Positions 12,001 to 21,391 of a DNA stretch of 64,000 nt are shown piece by piece. Within the stretch, counting starts at the first letter, position 1. Each line of letters begins with the position of its first letter. The notes under the pieces are model-generated. The model did no database searches and was not told where the DNA came from. It saw only the letters and a program-made list of their open reading frames with translations. The stretch spans positions 219,536 through 283,535 of the forward strand of contig JAULBX010024405.1 in NCBI GenBank assembly GCA_032358255.1, written 5' to 3'. Made by a program: the position numbers and the translations under genes. This DNA is from Heterotrichella gracilis (taxonomy: Eukaryota > Sar > Xanthophyceae > Tribonematales > Xanthonemataceae).

Positions 12001-15000
12001 GAGCACAAAAAGGTGGTCAACCTGGTCACCCAGCTGGGCATGGGGGGGCAAAAAGTGGCAGGTGCGCTTCAAGTAGCATTCAACACATTTTCTAGATTGG
12101 TTGGTTTGGTGCTCAGGTTGGGTCACAATATGGGGAGAAACTTTTGAGTTGTGGTTACGGGGCTATGATGTCCAAAAAGGTGGTCAATCTGTCATTCAGC
12201 TGGGCATCCATGGTCGGGCAAAAGGTGGCAGCTGCATTCCATCACGCCACATCAAGCATGCCTTGGATCGGATCGGTGATGAAGGAGTGCTTGCAGGAAG
12301 GAGGATACGATAATCAATTGCCTCCCACCTGGGGTGAGGAGCTGCCTGCCAAAAAGCAACATCTATGAACAAATGTTGGTCATCCCTCCCGCAGGCAGTT
12401 CCTCCCCTCACCTTGAGCAGCTGGACAAGGCCTGCCGCGCTCTGGAGCAGGCGGGGCAGCGGTACAAAGCCGAGCACAACCGCCCATTTGTGCTTGTCAT
12501 CGATGATACTGATAGGCTGAGGGAGCACGACGCGAGGGCACTGGAGGCGCTGCAGGTGGGGTGGTGGTGGCGGTGGTGCTGGTGCTGGTGGTGTAGGCGG
12601 CATGATGGAGGCGCTGTAGGTGGTGGTGGGTGATAGGAGGGGTGGACACCTGGGGCCTTGTCCATCATTTCTGCCATAGCCTACACAAGATAAGGTGGAT
12701 TTTTATTTTGTGCCCCCATCAATGCATTGCCGCAGGACATTGCTCATATTTGACCCAAGTCCTAGATCATCACCACGGTGTTTCTGTCATACCCTACACT
12801 AGGGTTTTGAACATGCGCTGATCCACTCACATGCGCATGCAGGACCTTGCGCGTGACTGGGCCAAGTCCCAGATCATCACCACCGTATTTGTGGTCAGCG
12901 AGCACGAGACGCAGAAGAAGCTGCAGGGTAACGGAGTAGGGTCTAGGGTCTATGATATTTGGTCTAGGGTTTGTAGGGTGCAGGGTGTGTGGTCAGCGAG
13001 CACGAGACGCAGGAGAAGCTACAGGGTAAGGGTTTAGGGTTCAGGGCTTCGGGTTTGTGGTCAGCGAGCCTGAGACGCAGAAGAAGCTGCAAGGTAAGTC
13101 GGGCAGCTTCCCCTGTCACCAAGTGTATATCATCATGTATACAGTACCCCATGTCCACAGGGATATGATGCTTTGAACAAGAACGATCAGGGGGTACTCC
13201 CCAATGCTATGACATGGGCAAACGGACAATTTGTGGAACGTAAACTGAACAACTTATGTTTCCTCTCTTCAGAGCGCCCTGCGTGGAGCCGCGCCTACGA
13301 GCCTGTGCTGCGCATCGACGAGCTGAATGATGAAGATGCCACCACCTTCCTGGTCAACAGCGGGCTGGACCTTGACCTCGCAAAGAAGGTGCGACATGTG
13401 CACTGTCTCCAAAAAAACTAAACCCTAAATCTTTACACCCTAAACCCTAGCTGAATGATGAGGATGCCACCACCTTCCTGGTCAACAGCGGGTTGGATCC
13501 CAACCTGGCAAAAAGGGTAGGCTATGTGCACAGTCTCCAAAAACCCTAAACTCTAAACTCAGACCCTGACGAGCGGCGTGATCCCCAAGCTAACGCAAAA
13601 GGTAGGCCATGTGCACTGTTCACAAAAACTCTAATTATTAACCTCGGACCCAAAACAGCGGCGTGATCCCCAAGCTATAGCTAGCTATGATAGCGGAGTA
13701 GATGTGGCATGTGCCCTGCTCTCTCCAAAAACCCTAAACCCTAACCCTGAGGCTCTAAACAGCGGCTTGATCCCTAAGCTAGCGGAGCAGATGTGGCATG
13801 TGCACTGCTTTCTCCAAAAACTATAAACCCTAAACATCAGACCCTAATCAGCCGGCTATAAACATTCGGCTGGACCCTAAGCCAGCGGAGCTTGTGCGTC
13901 ATGTGCACTGCATCCTCCGAGTACCTTAGACCCTCACCTCAGACCCTCGTCAGCGAGCAATGTGTCACAATCACAGTGTATATAGCTTGCATCGTAGGAG
14001 TTGTGGCGCGCAGGCTTGTTGTGCTCTCAGCAGGCTTGCTGTGCTCTGAGTCAGCGGAAGAGACTGTCGGTTCCATTGGTGCACAGCCTGTGTGTGTGTA
14101 AAGGCTGCCCGCGGATGTCTGCCCGCCGCGCATGCCCGTGTGTGTCTGCCCGCTGCTCATGCCCGTGCGCTTTTGCCATGTGTGGTTAATCCATGTCTTG
14201 CCCATGTGTGTCTGCAGGTGGCTGGCGTGGCAGGCGGGCGGTTCCAGCGGCTGCAGAAGTGCGTGCTCCTGCTGGGCAGGGGAAAGACCTTCCCGGGTGA
14301 GGATATGCAGTTTGATTAAAACTGAGAATTATATCTATGTGCTTACATGTTGTTTTTGATGCATGCTGGACAGGGAAATCAACCAGGGGCGAGGAAAGGA
14401 TTGAACAGGTGGAATGATTATAGATCCCCAGTCAGGGATTGCCGATATTGGCAGAAAAGGGAACCCACTTCTAACACCCTTGCCGGCATTGCCCCGACAT
14501 GCAGCATATCTATACCTCTAATCCATGATGGATGCTTTTGATGATAGTTGAGGACATGCAATTAAGCCTCATCAATCAGATGAGATCAACAGGTTATGAT
14601 CTACCATTATCTGATGTCATCTGATGATCATCAAGTGGTTCTAACAACCTCCCTCCCCACATGCAGAGGTGAAAGACACCCTGGCATCCTCTGTTGAGCT
14701 CGACTATGACTCAGCAGGCTTCCTCAGCGCCACACCACACAGGGCACCAGCGGCGGCGGTCATCAAGGCACTCCTCAGGTGGGTATTGGATTAGGAATGG
14801 TGCCTGGATGTTTGCAATCCCCTACCCCCTGTGTAGACCGGGTGGGTATCGGGTCAGCGGTGGGTACTAAGCCAGTGGTAGGCGTGGGGCTGGCCAGTGG
14901 TGGGTATAGGGACAGGAGTGGGTATTGTGCCGTTGGTGGGGGCTCCCTGATGGCCACCCCCCACAGGGCATCAGCAGCAGCGGTCATCAAGGCTCCTCAG

Positions 15001-16202
15001 GTGGGTGATGGCAGAAGGCAAGGAGTGGGTACTTGGCCAGCGTTGGGTGCAAGGTTGGCGAGAGGTTGGCATTGGGTTGCTGCATTGGTTCTAATCCGAG
15101 CAGTCTGAGACTGCTTGTCGGCAGGTGGACTAGCTGCCAGTCACTGGCGAGGTCCCTGTGGCCTCCTAGTTTACACCTGCAGGATTAGAATCATATATCC
15201 CCCTGGAAAAAATAGGGCACGATAAGCCTGTATGCGGGTTTAGGGTGGCCTGTGTATGGCCGTCTGCTTGGCCATCGGTGGGCGTTGTGGTGGGCAGAGT
15301 GGGTACTAGGCCAGCTGGGGCTCCCACAGGGGTTAGGGCTTTCTCACAGAGTTTCCTGAGCCCTAAAACCCTATAACCGCCCCCTGTGCTGCCGTGCAGG
15401 TCCACAGCGTCCCTTGTATAGAGTGTAGGGTGTTTTGCAGGGTATTCCTGCTTCTTTGGACACCCTGAAAGCCTAAAGCGTCCCCTGTGCCGCCTTGCAG
15501 GTCCAAAGAGACTCCCAAGAGCATCAGTGCAGAGGAGTGGAGGAAGCTGGTGCCGGACCCCAAGGAGCAGGTGAGGGTCCTAGGGTTCAGGGTTTTAGGG
15601 TTATAGAGTTGTCGTGGAGGAAGCTAAGCCGGGTCTTTTAAAGATCCTTTAGGGTTTACAGCAGGATCATCAGTGCTGGGGAGTGGAGGAAGCTGGTGCC
15701 GGACCCCAAGGAGCAGGTGAGGGTTTTAAGGTTTAGGGTGATAGGGCTCTAGGGTTTTAGGGTTGTAGTGGAAGAAGCTGTGCCAGATTCAGCAGAGCAG
15801 GTGAGGGTTTTAGGGGTTGAGGGTTGAGGGTTGTAGTCGAGGTGGCTGATGCCAGAGGAGCAGGGTTTTAGGGTTACCCTTGCCAAGGGCTTGGTATTCA
15901 AGTTTGTGCCCTAACATCCCTTGCCAAGGGGTTTGGGATCCTAATGCGTTGGTCGATTGCCCTATTTGCACCCTTACCCAGGTTTTTTGTGGCTATCGTC
16001 GCCTATACGCCCTGCCAGGGGGTGTTTTACTGCATGCTTCATTACCCTTGCTGAGGCTGTGTGCCGCGACTTGCAGTCCTGCCTCCTGCGCAACAACGTG
16101 CTGTGGTTTGACTTCCGGAGGGTGCGCTTTGACTCCAAGGCGGCTGAGCTGTATGCACAGGAGCATTTCCTGCCACAGCTGCCACCCGAGCTCAGGAAGT
16201 GA
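9069..16202 (+). CDS. Membrane-anchored P-loop ATPase (archaeal-type ATPase_2 / STAND-like), 13 exons, about 457 aa
   Basis: Exons: 9069-9157, 9966-10015, 10414-10559, 11297-11362, 11427-11534, 11896-12061, 12395-12555, 12843-12927, 13273-13388, 14218-14296, 14667-14778, 15501-15570, 16077-16202. The total is 1374 bases with all phases consistent. The N-terminus is MQSAAGSAEEG, followed by one membrane segment around residues 31-47 (YQLLLLGTLGLAVIGTG). Walker A is GPRDGGKS (residues about 103-110), matching the GPRxxGKT style of ATPase_2 NTPases. Walker B is FVLVIDDTDRL (about residue 235). The C-terminus NNVLWFDFRRVRFDSKAAELYA matches the closing segment of that family. It probably acts on an organelle or endomembrane surface; the substrate is unknown. 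Six exon edges are echoed in the introns. The start is tentative because ATG 9069 follows an acceptor-like CTTGCAG at 9044-9050. Confidence 0.8.
9215..9315. mobile_element. MITE-like inverted repeat in ATPase intron 1
   Basis: Two arms of about 43 bases are near-perfect complements: GGGGGGTAACAATGCAATGC ... GGTGGTGATCAT and ATGATCACCACCGG ... TTGTCACCCCCC. A loop of about 12 bases separates them. No coding sequence. Confidence 0.75.
9511..9722. mobile_element. MITE-like element with 45-bp terminal inverted repeats in ATPase intron 1
   Basis: CATGCCATGCCTGGATTGAG begins the left arm, and its complement ends the right arm at 9722. The arms run about 45 bases with roughly four mismatches and enclose about 120 bases. 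The element is non-coding and has the usual size and form of a non-autonomous DNA transposon. Confidence 0.8.
10240..10300 (+). repeat. Degenerate echo of the 5' end of ATPase exon 3
   Basis: CACAGGCGGCCCGCCCTACA and the following CAACAGGCGTACACTTGCA parallel the acceptor and first codons of exon 3 at 10409-10465 (CACAGGCGCCTCGCCTTATG). It lies upstream of the exon, as expected for an acceptor echo. Confidence 0.55.
10572..10606. repeat. Interstitial telomere-type block in ATPase intron 3
   Basis: About four successive TTTAGGG units (first one degenerate, GTGTAGGG). This is the longest clean run noticed in the window and marks the junction before the first echo copy. Confidence 0.95.
10612..11090 (+). 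repeat. Array of five echoes of ATPase exon 3 end
   Basis: Copies of the codons for KDYIKSVVFSGEE plus the splice donor recur near 10620, 10715, 10857, 10942 and 11035, spaced about 85-140 bases with TTTAGGG blocks between. The donor positions read GTAAGA, GTGAGG, GTGAGG, GTTAAG and GCGAGG, so decay increases along the array. The true exon ends at 10559. Confidence 0.9.
11716..11776 (+). repeat. Echo of the 5' end of ATPase exon 6
   Basis: GCGCAGATCTACAAGG with GGGCTACCTACACGAGCCCG parallels the acceptor and the VGYLHVPAMPEI codons of the exon at 11896. It lies upstream of it. A second echo, of the exon 3' end, lies at 12153-12232 downstream. Confidence 0.8.
12985..13095 (+). repeat. Two echoes of ATPase exon 8 end
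   Basis: The codons for VVSEHETQKKLQ followed by GGTAA-type donors recur near 12989-13030 and 13056-13096, separated by TTTAGGG-like sequence. The true exon is 12843-12927. Confidence 0.85.
13449..13915 (+). repeat. Array of about five decaying echoes of ATPase exon 9 end
   Basis: The first copy (13449-13518) keeps the codons for LNDEDATTFLVNSGLDP and a GTAGGC donor. Later copies near 13570, 13660, 13760 and 13860 keep only the AGCGGCxTGATCCC core and the CATGTGCACTG sequence that lies just inside the real intron (13393-13403). The copied unit therefore spans the exon-intron border. Confidence 0.85.
14960..15010 (+). repeat. Echo of ATPase exon 11 end
   Basis: CCACAGGGCATCAGCAGCAG with GGTCATCAAGG and a CAGGTGGGT donor repeats 14738-14785. 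Degenerate GTGGGTA spacers lie between. Confidence 0.85.
15615..15860 (+). repeat. Echoes of ATPase exon 12 end
   Basis: A nearly exact copy of the EEWRKLVPDPKEQ codons and GTGAGG donor lies at 15670-15723. Shorter decayed copies lie near 15615, 15768-15806 and 15836. All are followed by TTTTAGGG-like sequence. The true exon is 15501-15570. Confidence 0.9.
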
Positions 16203-17614
16203 GGCCGCACGGGCAAAGAGTATGCCCATGCGAGCGCTGCACACAGAAATAGTCGTTAGAGAGTACCTGGACGAGGGGCGAGTCTGGGGTTCAGGGTTTA
16301 GGGTTTAGGGTACCTAGAACCTGGATGCGGGGCGAGTTTTGAATTGTTGCAATGCAGATTGAAGTGAGGTACTGTGCCATTGGTACCTTTTGCAATGCGG
16401 AGTGAAGTGAGGTACCAATACTGTGCCATTGTTACCTTTGCAATAACTGGGCTGGAAGTCGAGAAGCGGAATGGATGCTGTAGGATCTATGGCGGCGACT
16501 CTGGTAAGGTTGACAGCAAATTTGGAGCTGTGTGTTGAAAGCGGGGGCAGGTCTTTGATTGCATTTTCTACACAAGACCTCTACATTGCGATCTGCAACT
16601 GCCGTGTGGGTTGCAGCGGGGAGCAGGCGCCCGTGCACCTTCAGTAGCTAATTGCTTGAAGACAGTGTGATTCCTCTGCAGCAGCGCTTTATAATGGGTC
16701 ATGCGGAGCCCAAGTTGGAATTAACCTAGGTTGAGGAAACATTTGCTGCAGAAGAGTCTTACACATTTTACGGTAACCCGTTTGTGAAGTGTAGGTGCTG
16801 CTCTAGGTACCCATCTACTGTTGACTGCAGTGTACCGAAAGATGCCCTATCACCCCCATATTGGTGGCTTGTCCTACCATGTCGCTTGGTTATATGCTGC
16901 ACAGTGGTGCAAGTGTGGTCGTTCTGTCCAATGCAAAGCCTTTGAAATAGCACGAATGCTTGCCTGGATGGAGGTTTGCAAAGGTGACCACTTGTTGCAT
17001 CTTTACGTGGAGCTACACGAGTTTTTCAAAAATGGTATACCAAGTGGTGCCCTTCTCCGAACAGCAGCTGTGAGCAGATGCATGCAATGTGGCAAAGTGC
17101 ATGCAGCAGGCATGCGGGGCAATGCCGTGGTGTGCGTTACAATCTCCCAGCTGTCAGTGCCTGTCGCGTGACTGTTCAAACCTGCTAAAATGCTGTTTGC
17201 CAGACTATTAACGCAATGGGCATCCCCGCAAGCGTGGGAACAAAGACCCTACTTTTTTGAAACTCTTTAGGACTCGAAGCCGCTGCAAGTGGGCGTCACA
17301 CACTGGTCAACGAAAGCTTTTGGGCAGCAAACAAGCACTTGCCACATGTTGTCGTGATGGACATGAGCGCACCAGACTCAGGAGGACAGCCGGAGCGGCC
17401 CCGACTCTGTATGCAGCCCGGCACGATGACTCGCCTGGCTTGCCTGGCAAACCCCGCCTCCTGGCAGGTCGCCACTGCTTTTACCCTTGGCTCAATTGTC
17501 ATCCCCGGTGTAGTACCCGATGTAGACCTCTCCAAGTATCACAGCACTACCGCCATACTGGAGCTGATCGCCGGGACCAGGAAAAGTGATAGCAACGGCA
17601 GCAACGGGTTTTGA
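16203..17614. other. Spacer between ATPase and coiled-coil genes
   Basis: This probably holds the ATPase 3' UTR and the next promoter. TTTAGGG blocks occur at 16290-16311. Open plus-strand frames at 16821-17171 and 17276-17614 have no recognised domain. The second (HLPHVVVMDMSAP region) ends with a TGA abutting the ATG at 17615 and could be a 5' exon of the next gene, but I cannot prove it. Confidence 0.4.
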
Positions 17615-19231
17615 ATGGCAGTGGGGAGCGTGGCCAGAAAGGTGGCAGCAAAGACGGTGGAGGTTGTGTATGCCCAGGCAGTCAACCCGCTGCGCTTCCA
17701 GTGTGAGCAAGCAATTGGGCAACTTCAAGTGGCATCTGCCAGGCTGAATGCCATGTGGGAGCTGGTGGTCAAAGTTGGTGTAGCGTTCAGGGAGCTGGGG
17801 CTTGCTTCAAGCCAGCCTCAAACACCACCACAGGGCACAAGCGCGCTTGACCTGGTAGGTGTGCAACCATATCTTACATTTGCATATAAATGAGGTCCTG
17901 TGATAAAGTCAGAGATCTCCCCTCTGCAAGACTTAGTCGGAGCTTAAGCTTCAAATTTGCCCTATCTTGGACCTTGGACAATGTGCCTGGTTTAGGGTAT
18001 TAGGTTTTAGGGTTTGTGTGTGCGTGCGTCCACCCACCCTCCCCTCCCCACAGGCGCCAGAGGTTGCCACAGTTCTCGAAGGGCTTGCTAAGCAGGTCAC
18101 CGGCACTCAACCTGGCCCATCTTCTCAATTGCAACGAGGTGGGCTTGCAGAGTGGCCCCGCTGCCATTGCGGCGATGCACGTGCACCGCAGCTATGCAGG
18201 TATTGGTATCGTCACAGGAAAGCTCTGCCTTTTGCAAGGTCTATCATACACTGTCAGCAGGCTGCCTGTGAAGCTTGCTGTATCATACCAGTGGTGCGAG
18301 TTCTAACCCCCGACTGACTGGTATTCCACAAACCAGCCTGAGAACGTGGCAGTGTCAAAACAACCTCAAAACGCAGCTCACGTGTCAACTTTGCTGATAT
18401 ATGCAGAGCTTGAGCTGCAGCTGGCTGAGGAGACGCGGGCGAGCAGGCAGCAGCTGGACCAGGCAATGCAGCAACTTGAGGAGGAGAGGCGGGCCAACAG
18501 CCAGCTACTGGAGGAGCAACGGAGGGCCAGCAGCCAGGCACTGGAGGATATGAGGATCACCATGCAGCAGCTGGAGGGGGAGAGGGAGGTGCGGTGCTGC
18601 ATGCTGCCAAATAAATAAAAGAATATAATACATATATACGCAGCTGTCCTTGAAGGTGCGTTGGTTAAGGAAGAGGATTACGCACATTGCTGCCAACGCA
18701 TCAGCTACTTGTTTTGGCGCAAGTGGTTGTAGTGCGCAGGATGGCCTCTAGGCGCCACCTCCACCATCCAGGCAGAGGCGGAGTCGCTACAAGTGGGCAG
18801 CACTTTTACAGGCATATAAACGCAATATTGTATTTAGCACTGGATAAGCAGTGATGGTACGTGATTGCATGGCGTGTGCAGGAAGCGGATGGGTATGAGC
18901 AGGTTCTCTGGTATTGACTGTCTTGGGTATCTTGGGTCTGCACGTACTGAATGCATGCACGCATTGCCGATGCACACTCAGCACACTGGTGCCCCTCCAG
19001 GCAAATCGCTCCCTGTCGGAGCACGTGGCGGCACTCACAAAACTGTCGGAGGTCCAGGAGAGGAGCATCGCGATGCACAAGGAGAAGCTGGACAAGATCG
19101 CACTGCGCGAGGCAGCAAAGCGGTCCCTCAGGGCGGATAAAATAGAGCTGCAGGCTGTGCTGGCCCTCCTTGAAGAGTATGAAGGGCGCCCAGTGAAGCG
19201 TGGTGCAGTAGCTGCAGCTGCAGCATACTCC

Positions 19232-19273
<42 letters not shown>

Positions 19274-19387
19274 GAGGATAGCCTCGACTCTTCACCTCCA
19301 CCAGCCAGGCAGGGGCCGAGGCGCTTCAAGGTGAGGGGTCATGTGAGGTCCTGGATAGATGTCTGTGCTGTCACGGAGCATGACTAG
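17615..19387 (+). CDS. Coiled-coil protein with Ser-Glu acidic tail, function unknown
   Basis: Proposed exons are 17615-17854, 18054-18138, 18407-18588 and 19001-19387, with consistent phases (about 297 aa). Residues about 109-230 form a strong coiled coil: ELELQLAEETRASRQQ, then repeated LEEERRANSQLLEEQ-type heptads rich in Glu, Gln and Arg. The last exon adds KEKLDKIALREAAK, a poly-Ala stretch, and a serine-glutamate dipeptide run encoded by GAAAGT repeats (19219-19272), then EEDSLDSSPPPARQG. No known domain is recognised. Coding of the coil exons is well supported by phase and composition. The exact start and last exon are less sure: a GTGAGG donor-like site at 19331 could splice further. 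Confidence 0.55.
18623..18690. repeat. Dispersed repeat copy 1, A/T-rich end plus conserved core
   Basis: The core GTCCTTGAA...GCGTTGGTTAAGGAAGAGGA, preceded by AAATAAA-type sequence, matches 46676-46745. On the minus strand the layout is a unique core followed by an A/T tail, as at the 3' end of a SINE or other retrosequence. Confidence 0.6.
18718..18868. repeat. Direct duplication, copy 1 (partner 19431-19568)
   Basis: The two blocks share CGCAAGTGGTTGTAGTG, CAGGATGG, GTGGGCAGCAC, CATATAAAC, TTTAGCACTG and AGTGATGGTA in the same order, about 700 bases apart. Copy 1 lies in the intron before the last coiled-coil exon; copy 2 lies just after that exon. Confidence 0.8.
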
Positions 19388-20667
19388 CGGTGGGGGGCCG
19401 TGTGCAGCCAATGTATTAGCCATCGTGGTAGGCGCAAGTGGTTGTAGTGGACAGGATGGACTATGGCAGAGGTGCAACACAGAGGGTGGGCAGCACTACA
19501 CCATATAAACACACTGGGTTTAGCACTGAGTTAGCACTGAATAAAGAGTGATGGTATGTGAGTTGCAATCCCAGCAACCCAGTGGTGCTCCTCCAGGTGA
19601 GACGTCAGGAGGGACCTCAAAGGGACCTCGATGACAGCACGATAGACGTTGTGTCTCAGTCAGCATCGTGTGAACAATCAGCGGGCGGACTGAATGCTGC
19701 CCAAGAGGGAGGGTTTTAGAGGGTTTGAGGTTGACCACTGGACAGCCAAGGTTCAAAAGCCAAGACCTCGAGGCACTGCCATCACCGTGGTTGAAGAACA
19801 ACACGGGGGGGTTAAGGCTGCAGAAGGACCTGATTGCAACCTCAACTTGTTGTGAGCCAAGGGACCTAGTGCAGTCGCCTTGTGCCAACCCAAGCTACCA
19901 GCAACCATGCATGACCTGTTGCGCACTGCAGCTGGCATTGAGTTTGAGCTTGCATGCCCTGAGAGGGGGGTGTATATATGTATGCCCACTGCTGTGCCAT
20001 ACCTTAGTGGCGCAAGCAGCTGAGTCCCAGAGAAGTTGCAAGCAGGTATTTATACCAGATACGCTGCACCTCCCTCCCACAACGGGTCACCTTGTCGTGA
20101 CAAGGTAAAGCCCAGCTCAACTGGACATTGTTGGCAGTTGTATGTGTGAAGGCACATATGGGTCTTATCTCACGCTGGGGCGATATTGAAGTAGTCACAT
20201 GCTGCTGACTTGCCAAACTCTTGCAAATGCTGACGCAACTTGGCAGTAGGTGCACGGTCCCTGCGTAAGGAGGGTGTCAAAGAGGACAGACTGCCTTAAT
20301 TTGCTGGCTGGTTGCAAGTATACAAACTATAGGCTAAAGCATGCATGCATGCAAAAATGTGTGCCCGAGTGCGCTTGCAAACCGGCCTGTGTGCGTGAAC
20401 AGTAATGCCCAGGGACGGCTAAAGAAGACATTCCAAGTGTATGAGGCGTGAACGCGCGGGTCATCAGGTGTGTCTGGGTGCCTAGGCTAGCTTGGCCTAC
20501 TTGTTTTACTATCCATGTGATCCTCCCCTGAACGCGTCCCAGTAAAGTTCAAATTCGCCACATTTACTGTGTCATCAAGGGGCTAGTACCAGTAAAACAT
20601 AGCAGGGGAATTGTTCACTTTATCCTGCTATATAGACAGCAGGAAATACACTTCGTGCATTGTGTCT
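19388..20667. other. Spacer: duplicated block, then unassigned sequence up to the tRNA gene
   Basis: It holds copy 2 of the direct duplication (19431-19568) and an acceptor echo GTGGTGCTCCTCCAG at 19582-19597, like 18985-19000. No gene is seen in 19600-20667; open frames on both strands lack motifs. Alternating GCATGCATGC occurs at 20341-20352. Confidence 0.5.
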
Positions 20668-20774
20668 GCAACCGTGCCCGAGTGGTCAAGGGGGTGGACT
20701 TGAAACCCGCTGTTTCAGCAGCGACTCGTCATCCACTGCGGTTTCGTGCGTAGGTTCGAATCCTGCCGGTTGCG
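20668..20774 (+). tRNA. tRNA-Ser(UGA) with a 26-nt intron
   Basis: The acceptor stem is GCAACCG (20668-20674) with CGGTTGC (20767-20773) and discriminator G. The D-arm region is CCCGAGTGGTCAAGG. The anticodon loop is CTTGAA-A with anticodon TGA, closed by GTGGA/TCCAC. Between loop positions 37 and 38 lies a 26-base insert starting ACCCGCTGTTTC, the canonical place for eukaryotic tRNA introns. Next come the long serine-type variable arm (TGCGGTTTCGTGCG) and the T arm with GGTTCGAAT (B box). The 3' CCA is not encoded, as expected for a nuclear gene. Confidence 0.93.
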
Positions 20775-20780
20775 ATTGTC

Positions 20781-20785
20781 TTTTT
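20781..20785 (+). terminator. RNA polymerase III T-run terminator of the tRNA gene
   Basis: TTTTT starts seven bases after the tRNA 3' end, the usual pol III stop. Confidence 0.75.
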
Positions 20786-21391
20786 CCCATTTTGCCCTAG
20801 GCGAGGATACTTCTTTTGCCTTATTGGGCGGGCTTCCTCAGTGGATGGCGTCAACTCAAACCAGGAGCCAATGTCTCATACACAAGAGCTGGTGAAGTAG
20901 CTTGCAAGGTGGCTGATGCCCCAAGTCAGTGCGTGCCCACCCAATATTACCGCCTACAAATACCGCTTGGCGTGACTTGTGACCACGGCAGGCTTAAACA
21001 TGCCGGCAAGCGCTATCCCCTGATTCGTCAAAGACAGGTTGGTCCCACACCAACTGAGTACTCCCTGGCAAACACACCTTCAATTGTACCCTTACCCCTC
21101 TGGGTATTGCAATAGGCCACCAAAGCTGCTCCAGCAATTGCACCGCAGACAGTTCCCTCCCTTGGTTCTAGCAGGACAGCTAGAAAGAAGAAGAAAGAAA
21201 GGGTCCGCAAAAGTTGGCTACACTAGCAGTCACGCTAAGCGACACCAAGCAGGCCTAGCATGTCACCATTTACAGCGTTTGTTGTCCTTGCTAGACCGCA
21301 TGCCCTGACCCTAATATGTAACCCTAAACCCTTACAACTTTTGTCGTTCTTGCAGGACCGGAGCCCCTAATCTTAAACTAACCCTAAACCC
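20786..21391. other. Spacer with small acceptor echoes next to the TMEM186-like 3' end
   Basis: TTTGTxGTxxTTGCAGGACC-like sequence occurs at about 21276, 21342 and 21402, roughly 60-66 bases apart, with ACCCTAAACCC between. The third copy overlaps the end of the coding exon. No separate gene is seen. Confidence 0.5.

Noticed and set aside
12408-12677. His/Pro-rich minus-strand frame
   Set aside because: Antisense of the Walker B exon and the following GGTGGT-rich intron.
15080-15190. Inverted repeat GGTTCTAATCC / GGATTAGAATC
   Set aside because: Only an 11-base match at the ends of a 110-base stretch; it could be chance.
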